From: Verrucomicrobiota bacterium
Lineage (GTDB): Bacteria > Verrucomicrobiota > Lentisphaeria > Victivallales > Victivallaceae
DNA: 18,022 nt
Reading direction: 5' to 3'
NCBI GenBank assembly: GCA_023459755.1
Contig: JAEWSS010000166.1
Location: 1 to 18,022, forward strand
The notes below the pieces were generated by a model. That model saw nothing but the letters and a program-made list of their open reading frames with translations. It did not search any database and was not told the origin of the DNA. The translations under genes were made by a program, and so were the position numbers. How positions within the stretch are numbered: the first letter of the stretch is position 1; every line of letters starts with the position of its first letter. Positions 13,101-18,022 of the stretch are shown here, one piece after another.

Positions 13101-15562
13101 ACTTTTTTAAGACAACAATCGGAACTTTTGCGATTCTGACGGCGACCTGCGCGTTCGGACAACTGCCCGGCTCCGGCGGCGACTTTCTCAACGTCGCCGC
13201 GCGCGGCGTCAAAATACCGCTGTACAACAAGGACGAGCTGCGTTTTATGCTGCGCGCCGAACAGTTTGAACAGCACGGCAAACAGCTGTTCGCCAACGGA
13301 GCGATCATCGACATCATCCGCAAAAACGCGAATGTGGACGATCTCCGGCTCGGCAAAAACACCATTTACCGGATCAATGCGCCGGTCTATGAGGTGGTGT
13401 CGTTCTGGGGCGACCGCTCCGGAAGCGACGGCGTGATCTCGTCCCCGCAGGCAAAGGTGGACAGCGTCCGGCGCACCGCCGAGGGCGACGATGTGGTGCA
13501 GGTCCGCACTCCGATGATGGATATTGACGGCGTCGGCTTCACCGCGAATTACGAGACCAGGCAGGTGACGATTCCGCAGAATGTCCACATCGTGCTCCGC
13601 TTCGGCGGCAGGGCACTCAACGAGGCGATTGAAAAAAATCTCCCGGACACCGTGCGCGGCAACGAAAAAGCCGCCCGCTTCGCCGACGTCTGGGCCGACT
13701 CAATGTTCATTGATTTCGACGCGAAAAAAGTGACCCTTGACGGCAATATCCGCTTCGAGGAGTCCGGCGCGCTCATCAGCTGCGACAAAGTGGTGCTTCA
13801 CCTTGGCTCGGACGACAAAGACAGCTCCAAAAACGGCGGAAAAACCGACGAGCTGGACGATATGGGGGTCAGCGGCGTTTCACTGCTCGAATGCTTCGGC
13901 AACGTGGCGATGAACCGGACAAATCCGTCCGATCCGGACAATCCGCAGTCCGTAAAAGCCGATTACGCCGCCTACGACTTCGCGGCGGAAAAGATCACCC
14001 TCACCGGGAACCGGCCGCGCATTTCCAGCGGCAACAGCGTTCTCAGCGGCGACTCAATCAGCTTTTCCCGCCAGACCGGCATGCTGAACGTGGACGGCAA
14101 CTGCATCCTGGATGTTGAAGCGGCGGCAAAAAACGGCGAAAAACCGCTCAACGCCAAAGTAAGTTCCGATAAAATGGAATTCAGTTATGAGCAAAACCGG
14201 GCGACCGCCAGCGGCAATGTCAAAATCGAAGACAGCCGGGGGGCGCTGTTTGCGCCGGAGCTGGAGCTGATTCTGTCCGGCGCTCCGACCGCGGCGAAAA
14301 CGACGGAACCCGATACCCCGGACATCCCCGGCATCGGCGGCATGGACTTCGACCCCGGCAGTAAAACCGTGGAATCCATCCGCTGCTTCGGCGGTGTCAA
14401 TTTCTTCGGTAAAGACGGCGGCGAGGGCGCCGCCGAAACCGTCAACTACAATGTGAACGACGGCGCAATCACGCTGGCCGGCAAAACCCGTCCGTGGGTC
14501 AAACAGGGCGGCAACCGGCTGGAGGGCGGCACCATTTCACTGGCGCAGGAGTCCGGCCGGCTGGTCGTCAAAGACAACGCCGAAATCTGGCTCGCCGGAG
14601 CCAACGGCCAAACCAAGGCAACGTCCGATATGCTGGAATTCGACTACGAAGCCGGAACCGGCGTCATGCTCGGCAACGTCAAGATCTCCGACGGCGAGGC
14701 GAAGGTGGAGTGCGACAAAATGAACGTCTACCTCAAAGACAAGACCGGCGCCGCCAAGGACGTCAAATTGACCGCCGGACTGGAAAACCGCGACTTCAAT
14801 AAACTGCCCGACCGTGTCGTCTGCTCCGGCAATGTCCGCGGCTCCGACCCCAAGGGCGCGCTTGAGTGCGAAACGCTCACCGTGAATTTCGCCGAAAACG
14901 CCGACGGCGGTCTCGCCGTCAACCGGATCGACTTCAACGGCGGCGTCAAAGCCGCCGCCAGCGACTTCTCCATGATCGAGCAGTCGGTTCCCGGCGCGGC
15001 CGAGGCGAAACCCGCGTCAAAATCCGGCAAGCCGTCGACCATGACCAGCGACTCCGGCTTCATCAATCTGGCGGAAAACTACGCCGAGTTCAACGGCAAT
15101 GTCCGGATGGTTGACGAACGCGTCCAATTGTCGTCCGACAAATTCAACGCCTACTTCATCGACCGCACACCGGAAGTTATCGCCGCCGAAAATTCGCCGG
15201 TCACCGTTGAACCGGAATCTCCGGAACTGGCGTTTGAACCGAAGTTTGAAAGCCAAGTCCCCCGCCATATCAAGATCGGCGAGGACAAAAGCCTGACCAG
15301 ACTCCTGTTCACCGGCAACGTAAAACTGAACGGCGTCGACGACGACGGCAACGTGTTCTCCGCAAAAGGCGAGAACGGCTCTTACACCGTCGCCGACCGC
15401 ATGGTGCGCATGACCGAGGAAAACGGCGTAAAACCGCTGCTCTCCAGCAACGGAACCGTGGTGGAATGCGAGGCGGTGGAAGTCGATCTCTCCGGCGACA
15501 TGCCGCTGCCGAGCGGCCGCAATCAGCGGATCATCTCGTTCTCGCCGGACTGGGGTGAATAA
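13097..15562 (+). CDS. Giant multi-OstA-repeat periplasmic protein, likely LptC/LptA-type LPS bridge
   Basis: An 821-residue exported protein at the lptC-lptA position between kdsC and lptB. From the GTG start it opens with a signal peptide (NFFKTTIGTFAILTATCAFG, likely cleaved before Gln). Residues about 90-165 (YRINAPVYEVV...MMDIDGVGFTANYETRQVTI) look LptC-like. After that come many OstA-type units of the form A-x-Y/F-D-x-x-x-x-x-x-x-x-G-N-V, for example FIDFDAKKVTLDGNIRF (204-220), AYDFAAEKITLTGN (292-305), FSYEQNRATASGNVKI (362-377), FDYEAGTGVMLGNVKI (515-530), NLAENYAEFNGNVRM (657-671) and LTRLLFTGNVKL (733-744). LptA, LptC and the LptD N-domain use this beta-jellyroll fold to carry LPS. 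Acidic/Pro linkers (about 238-252, 394-412, 630-648, 700-715) separate blocks. Length is several times that of E. coli LptA. LPS transport is inferred from repeats plus context. Confidence 0.82.
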   Translation: MNFFKTTIGTFAILTATCAFGQLPGSGGDFLNVAARGVKIPLYNKDELRFMLRAEQFEQHGKQLFANGAIIDIIRKNANVDDLRLGKNTIYRINAPVYEVVSFWGDRSGSDGVISSPQAKVDSVRRTAEGDDVVQVRTPMMDIDGVGFTANYETRQVTIPQNVHIVLRFGGRALNEAIEKNLPDTVRGNEKAARFADVWADSMFIDFDAKKVTLDGNIRFEESGALISCDKVVLHLGSDDKDSSKNGGKTDELDDMGVSGVSLLECFGNVAMNRTNPSDPDNPQSVKADYAAYDFAAEKITLTGNRPRISSGNSVLSGDSISFSRQTGMLNVDGNCILDVEAAAKNGEKPLNAKVSSDKMEFSYEQNRATASGNVKIEDSRGALFAPELELILSGAPTAAKTTEPDTPDIPGIGGMDFDPGSKTVESIRCFGGVNFFGKDGGEGAAETVNYNVNDGAITLAGKTRPWVKQGGNRLEGGTISLAQESGRLVVKDNAEIWLAGANGQTKATSDMLEFDYEAGTGVMLGNVKISDGEAKVECDKMNVYLKDKTGAAKDVKLTAGLENRDFNKLPDRVVCSGNVRGSDPKGALECETLTVNFAENADGGLAVNRIDFNGGVKAAASDFSMIEQSVPGAAEAKPASKSGKPSTMTSDSGFINLAENYAEFNGNVRMVDERVQLSSDKFNAYFIDRTPEVIAAENSPVTVEPESPELAFEPKFESQVPRHIKIGEDKSLTRLLFTGNVKLNGVDDDGNVFSAKGENGSYTVADRMVRMTEENGVKPLLSSNGTVVECEAVEVDLSGDMPLPSGRNQRIISFSPDWGE

Positions 15563-15575
15563 ATAATTGTGATAA

Positions 15576-15610
15576 AATCCGCGAATCTCCGCTTGAAGAG
15601 TTCGCGGGTT
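15576..15610. repeat. Hairpin between the OstA-repeat gene and lptB
   Basis: ATCCGCGAA and TTCGCGGGT arms, extended by one more A-T pair, form a stem of about 10 bp with one G-T wobble (15576-15585 with 15601-15610) and a 15-base loop. No T-run follows on the plus strand, so it is a weak terminator at best. It may protect the upstream mRNA end or pause transcription before the lptB promoter, whose -35 lies in the loop. Confidence 0.45.
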
Positions 15611-15620
15611 GGGTTATAGT
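15593..15620 (+). promoter_or_regulatory. Candidate sigma70-type promoter for lptB-hpf
   Basis: TTGAAG (15593-15598), a 16-bp spacer and TATAGT (15615-15620, 5 of 6 to consensus). Transcription would begin about 15627, right at the lptB Shine-Dalgarno, giving a very short leader. The -35 sits in the loop of the hairpin at 15576-15610. Consensus match only. Confidence 0.4.
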
Positions 15621-15640
15621 AGCATTGGAAGGACGTTTTT

Positions 15641-16378
15641 ATGGTGGAAGACAAAGATATTCTCTGCATGGCCGAAGGGCTGAAAAAAAGCTATCACGGA
15701 CGGACGGTGGTCAACAACGCCACCATCTACATCCGTCCCGGCGAAGTGGTGGGGCTGCTCGGGCCGAACGGCGCGGGAAAAACCACCAGCTTCTATATGA
15801 TTATGGGGCTGATCCGGCCCGATGCCGGAACGTTGACTTTCCGCGGTCTCGACATCACCCACGTTCCAATGTATCAGCGCGCCCGGCTCGGCATGGGGTA
15901 TCTGGCTCAGGAGCCGTCGATTTTCCGTAAATTGACGGTGGAGCAGAACATCATGGCCATTCTCGAAACGCTGGCCATCTCCCGGCGCGAACGCCGGGAA
16001 CGCCTCGCACAGCTCCTCGAAGAACTGGAATTGACCCATCTGGCCAAGCAGAAAGCCATGACGCTTTCCGGCGGCGAACGCCGGCGTCTGGAAATCACCC
16101 GCGCACTGGTCACCAATCCGCTGTTCATCCTGCTTGACGAGCCGTTCAGCGGCGTCGATCCGATCGCGGTCAACGATGTGCAGGAGATCATTCGCCAACT
16201 TCAGAAAAAAGGTCTGGGCATTCTGATCACCGACCACAACGTGCGCGAAACCCTGTCGGTGGTTGACCGCGCCTATCTGATGTGTCAGGGCGAGATCCTG
16301 CTCGAAGGCAGCAGCGATTTTCTGGTAAATGACGAGAAGGCCCGCGAGGTTTATCTCGGGCCGCGATTCAACATGTGA
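15641..16378 (+). CDS. lptB: LPS export ABC transporter ATP-binding protein
   Basis: LptB is the cytosolic ATPase that, with LptF and LptG, pulls LPS out of the inner membrane and pushes it along the Lpt bridge. The 245 residues have Walker A GPNGAGKTT (41-49), Q-loop Gln90 in GYLAQEPSIF (the QEPSIFRKLTV segment is typical of LptB), ABC signature LSGGERRR (142-149), Walker B LFILLDEPF with catalytic Glu167, and switch His199 in ITDHNVRETL. The ending LVNDEKAREVYLGPRF also matches LptB. Its place after the OstA-repeat gene supports the assignment. GGAAGGA lies 7 bases before the ATG. hpf follows after 26 bases; rpoN, which separates lptB and hpf in E. coli, is absent. lptF and lptG are not in the window. 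Confidence 0.97.
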   Translation: MVEDKDILCMAEGLKKSYHGRTVVNNATIYIRPGEVVGLLGPNGAGKTTSFYMIMGLIRPDAGTLTFRGLDITHVPMYQRARLGMGYLAQEPSIFRKLTVEQNIMAILETLAISRRERRERLAQLLEELELTHLAKQKAMTLSGGERRRLEITRALVTNPLFILLDEPFSGVDPIAVNDVQEIIRQLQKKGLGILITDHNVRETLSVVDRAYLMCQGEILLEGSSDFLVNDEKAREVYLGPRFNM

Positions 16379-16387
16379 GCTAACCTG

Positions 16388-16395
16388 AAAGGAGG
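16388..16395 (+). promoter_or_regulatory. Strong Shine-Dalgarno of hpf
   Basis: AAAGGAGG, an almost complete anti-SD complement, 9 bases before the hpf ATG. It is the strongest ribosome-binding site in the window and implies high expression relative to lptB from the same transcript. Confidence 0.8.
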
Positions 16396-16404
16396 GTTTG
16401 ACAT

Positions 16405-16746
16405 ATGCAGATCATAACCACCGGTAAACACTTGGACATCACGGAAATCATGAAGTCCAGAATAGAAGAGGGTTTCGCCGCGATTTTCGCCGAAAAGACC
16501 CTGAAGGTTTCCACTATCCGGGTGATGGTGGAGTTTGACAAACCGCGATTCATCGTGGATGCCATGGTAAGCATGAAAAACCACGATTTCGCCGCCAAAG
16601 CCGAGGATTTCGACGTCTACAAGGCGATCGCCATGGTCGTTGACAAAGTACGCAGCCAGGTGGACAAGTACCTGACAAAAGTTCAGGACCACTCCCACGA
16701 ACCGCTGCGCGAACTCGAACAGAAAGCCACCGACAAAAAAGAATAA
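16405..16746 (+). CDS. hpf: Ribosome hibernation promoting factor (HPF/RaiA family, short form)
   Basis: A 113-residue ribosome-associated protein that sits in the mRNA/tRNA channel of the 30S subunit and silences ribosomes in slow growth. The sequence follows the HPF fold: QIITTGKHLDITEIMKSRIEEGF (strand-helix), a central sheet with IRVMVEFDKPRFIVDAMVSMK, then DVYKAIAMVVDKVRSQVDKYL (second helix), and a charged tail. Length is like the short HPF/RaiA forms; the C-terminal dimerisation domain of long HPF is missing. It is the last gene of the Kdo/Lpt run, as in many Gram-negatives. A strong SD lies upstream and an intrinsic terminator 43 bases downstream. Confidence 0.93.
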   Translation: MQIITTGKHLDITEIMKSRIEEGFAAIFAEKTLKVSTIRVMVEFDKPRFIVDAMVSMKNHDFAAKAEDFDVYKAIAMVVDKVRSQVDKYLTKVQDHSHEPLRELEQKATDKKE

Positions 16747-16788
16747 ACATTCAGTGCCGACCGCCTGACCGCGATCGGTAAACAAATC

Positions 16789-16827
16789 CGGCGCCGGACT
16801 GCTTCAAACAATCCGGCGCCGTTTTTT
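16789..16827 (+). terminator. Rho-independent terminator after hpf
   Basis: CGGCGCCGGA (16789-16798) and TCCGGCGCCG (16812-16821) form a perfect 10-bp GC-rich stem with a 13-base loop, followed at once by TTTTTT (16822-16827). It closes the lptB-hpf transcript. Confidence 0.93.
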
Positions 16828-16883
16828 ATCTCCGGGCGACCGCCTCACTCCCAACCGGCTCGGAGCAGAGTAAAAATTCTAAA

Positions 16884-16908
16884 GACAACGCCGGAATCCG
16901 GCATTGTC
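16884..16908 (-). terminator. Hairpin, possible backup terminator for minus-strand transcription
   Basis: GACAACGCCGG and CCGGCATTGTC form an 11-bp stem with one mismatch and an AAT loop. Read on the minus strand it is followed by TTTAGAATTTTTA, a broken T-run; on the plus strand no T-run follows. It may stop read-through from the minus-strand acyltransferase gene. Confidence 0.4.
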
Positions 16909-16924
16909 CATTGGGGTTGAGCGA

Positions 16925-17088
16925 TCCGTCAATTCTCCGTCACTTTTTCGCCAACCTCACAGTTCGCGCCGCCCAGCAGTGGACAAAGTTGAATATTCGT
17001 CATTTTCAGCAATCGGAAAGAATTAAGCAACAATACATTACATTTTCCGTCACTTTATCCGTCACTTTTTTTGACGGATAATCCGTCG
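16925..17088. repeat. Cluster of TCCGTCA heptamers
   Basis: TCCGTCA occurs at 16925-16931, 16936-16942, 17046-17052 and 17058-17064, inverted at 17072-17078, and as TCCGTCG at 17082-17088. Three copies extend to TCCGTCACTTT (16936, 17046, 17058). One or fewer copies would be expected by chance in this length. Confidence 0.7.
17055..17081. repeat. Perfect 10-bp inverted repeat built from two heptamers
   Basis: TTATCCGTCA (17055-17064), a 7-base CTTTTTT loop and TGACGGATAA (17072-17081). It is a strong hairpin without a T-run outside the stem, so not a standard terminator. It could be a dyad protein-binding site or the end of a small element. Confidence 0.65.
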
Positions 17089-17176
17089 ATTGTGCCAAAG
17101 CCGGATGAGAGAAGGAAAAAACTTTTTGAGGCGATTATGCCAAAGCCGGATGAGAGAAGGAAAAACTTTTTGAAGC
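17088..17176. repeat. Tandem duplication, 45-bp and 44-bp units
   Basis: Unit 1 is 17088-17132 and unit 2 is 17133-17176. Both read GATTRTGCCAAAGCCGG, then ATGAGAGAAGGAAAAA, then CTTTTTGARGC. They differ only by GATTG/GATTA, six versus five A in the A-run, and GAGGC/GAAGC. Such high identity suggests a recent duplication. Each unit holds a small AAAAACTTTTT dyad. Confidence 0.88.
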
Positions 17177-17227
17177 AAGGTTCTTCCCGGCTCGCGCGCT
17201 CACGTTTCCAAACCTTTTCGTGTCGCA

Positions 17228-17257
17228 TTTTTCCAATCGGCAAATCAATTGGAAAAA
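17228..17257. repeat. Perfect 10-bp inverted repeat TTTTTCCAAT / ATTGGAAAAA
   Basis: Arms at 17228-17237 and 17248-17257 with a 10-base centre. The T and A runs are inside the stem, so it is not a standard terminator. The arm core is shared with the inverted repeat at 2830-2854. Confidence 0.6.
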
Positions 17258-17279
17258 CACGAACCTGAAAAGTCGGCAC

Positions 17280-17300
17280 AAAAACGGGACGAATGTCCGT
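17280..17300 (-). terminator. Likely intrinsic terminator for the minus-strand PlsC-family gene
   Basis: On the minus strand, ACGGAC, an ATTC loop and GTCCCGT (one bulged base) are followed by TTTT, about 40 bases past the gene's stop. The stem is short. A TTTTTT run also lies on the plus-strand side at 17306-17311, so weak two-way termination is possible. Confidence 0.45.
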
Positions 17301-17339
17301 AACTGTTTTTTAAGGTTGAATCCAGCCGCGGCAAACCGG

Positions 17340-18022
17340 TCATTCCCGGCCGGACAACAGCCGGTCAATGGCTCCGGCGTCACCCGAATCTATCACCCGT
17401 CCGGCGGACTCCATCAAATCGTGCATGCGCTCCGCCAATTGCTTGCGGCTCTCTCCCGGCAGCGCCCGCTGAACCGGCAGAACATAAACCCGACTGTCCA
17501 ATCCGGACAGCCCCAGCACCCTCTTGAGATGCGGCAGCATGGTCTGGTCGCCAAACCACGCCACATTGAACCCGTCGGCCGCGGGGCCGGTGCGGGTAAT
17601 GACCGGCTGGATCGCCTCCCCGGTCTCGCAAACCGCTTCAAACGCCGTAGACTTGAACGGCAGCAAACCATGCAGCCCATCGGTGGTCGTCCCCTCCGGA
17701 TAAACCACCAGATTCACGCCGTGACGCAGCGATTCCCGGAATTCAGCCAGTGCCGTCCGTGACGCCGAACGTTTTTTCCGGTCAATCCAAATCGGCCGGC
17801 TGGATGCCAGGATCAGTCCGAGACCGGGATAATATTTAACCTCTTTTTTACTGGCAAAGCGCACCCTGCCCAATGCACCGTGAACCGGAATGTCCAAATA
17901 TCCGGTGTGATTTGAAATGATCAGACATCCGGATACGTTCATTTTGCCGTAAACCTTCAGCCGGATTCCCGTCAGCCGCAGCAGCCCCCGACACCACAGA
18001 CTGGTACAGCCGGTCACCCGGA
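17340..18022 (-). CDS. PlsC-family 1-acyl-glycerol-3-phosphate acyltransferase (5' end outside window)
   Basis: A membrane-associated acyltransferase that most likely adds the second acyl chain to lysophosphatidic acid in phospholipid synthesis. The visible part (about 225 residues) has block I ISNHTGYLD with catalytic His and Asp in HX4D spacing, block II IWIDR, and block III VVYPEGTTTDG with the substrate-binding Glu-Gly-Thr. The C-terminal part has charged helices (ESRKQLAERMHDLMES). A GTG at 18017 could start it, but the frame remains open to the window edge and the N-terminal membrane segment usual in PlsC is not in view, so the true start is probably beyond base 18022. It converges on hpf. 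An ornithine-lipid or other LPLAT role cannot be excluded, so no symbol is given. Confidence 0.87.
   Translation of the reverse strand, partial: RVTGCTSLWCRGLLRLTGIRLKVYGKMNVSGCLIISNHTGYLDIPVHGALGRVRFASKKEVKYYPGLGLILASSRPIWIDRKKRSASRTALAEFRESLRHGVNLVVYPEGTTTDGLHGLLPFKSTAFEAVCETGEAIQPVITRTGPAADGFNVAWFGDQTMLPHLKRVLGLSGLDSRVYVLPVQRALPGESRKQLAERMHDLMESAGRVIDSGDAGAIDRLLSGRE

Larger units (their letters stand above)
16747..17339. other. Gene-free convergent intergenic region rich in hairpins and short repeats
   Basis: About 590 bases between hpf (plus strand) and the PlsC-family gene (minus strand), with no gene I can support. It is more AT-rich than its surroundings. It contains the hpf terminator, a second hairpin at 16884-16908, copies of TCCGTCA between 16925 and 17088, a 10-bp inverted repeat at 17055-17081, a 45/44-bp tandem duplication at 17088-17176, a 10-bp inverted repeat at 17228-17257 and a likely terminator for the minus-strand gene at 17280-17300. 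Short open frames cross it on both strands, but none has a family-like product or a good ribosome-binding site. It could hold a small RNA or a degenerate mobile element. Confidence 0.7.

Noticed and set aside
17088..17176. CRISPR array
   Set aside because: Only two directly abutting units with no spacers and no cas genes; this is a tandem duplication.
17071..17268. Short plus-strand frame (65 codons) with PKPDERRK repeated
   Set aside because: No convincing SD, no recognisable product, and the repeated peptide follows from the DNA tandem duplication. The opposite strand is equally open, so neither frame is supported as a gene.
17055..17279. Short minus-strand frame (74 codons) with FFLLSSGFG repeated
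   Set aside because: Same stretch as the plus-strand frame; the repetition comes from the 45-bp duplication, and no ribosome-binding site or family resemblance is seen.
16747..17339. Insertion sequence or integrated element
   Set aside because: No transposase or integrase, and no confirmed terminal inverted repeats with target duplication. The repeats could be a degenerate small element, but that cannot be shown from one copy.
17220..17762. Plus-strand frame of 180 codons opposite the PlsC-family gene
   Set aside because: Most of it is antisense to a clear PlsC-family coding sequence; the composition (Gln/Arg/Pro-rich) is typical of a shadow frame.

Overview
The window is a dense, almost wholly plus-strand block of bacterial chromosome. 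GC content is high and most genes overlap or lie within a few bases of each other. The gene set (Omp85/BamA, Kdo and heptose synthesis, Lpt transport, lipid acyltransferases) belongs to a diderm that makes lipopolysaccharide. The combination of a very long OstA-repeat protein, a metal-type KdsA, a TerB/AI-2E fusion and a Sel1-like lipoprotein beside bamA makes me favour the PVC superphylum, possibly Lentisphaerota/Victivallales. This is an inference from general resemblance, not a proven placement.

Layout. (1) Bases 1-2795: the C-terminal beta-barrel end of a BamA-like protein, a Sel1-like lipoprotein overlapping it, and a NagD-type HAD phosphatase. (2) Bases 2919-6545: a cation/proton antiporter with two CBS domains, an orphan hisH, endonuclease III, and a DUF374 acyltransferase resembling LpxJ. 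(3) Bases 6635-9570: purM, then a TerB-like/AI-2E-family membrane protein. (4) Bases 9586-16746: a lipopolysaccharide and envelope run consisting of a small membrane protein, a heptose-7-phosphate kinase, kdsB, kdsA, kdsC, a giant OstA-repeat periplasmic protein, lptB and the ribosome hibernation factor hpf, closed by a strong intrinsic terminator at 16789-16827. (5) Bases 16747-17339: the only long gene-free stretch, between convergent genes, with several hairpins, a 45-bp tandem duplication and a cluster of TCCGTCA heptamers. (6) Bases 17340-18022: a minus-strand PlsC-family acyltransferase, cut by the window edge.

How the genes fit together. KdsA makes Kdo-8-phosphate, KdsC removes the phosphate and KdsB activates Kdo with CMP. 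The heptose kinase supplies another inner-core sugar. LptB powers LPS extraction, and the OstA-repeat protein sits where lptC and lptA lie in E. coli (kdsD-kdsC-lptC-lptA-lptB-rpoN-hpf), so it is the best candidate for the periplasmic bridge. The DUF374 and PlsC enzymes may supply lipid A or phospholipid acyl groups, and BamA would insert the outer-membrane partners. The purine, histidine and DNA-repair genes look like unrelated passengers in the same dense block.

The most interesting items are the single-chain OstA-repeat protein replacing separate lptC/lptA genes, the Sel1 lipoprotein coupled to bamA (possible BamD-like accessory), the TerB/AI-2E fusion, and the repeat-rich convergent intergenic region. 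I found no tRNA, rRNA, CRISPR array, transposase or defence system.
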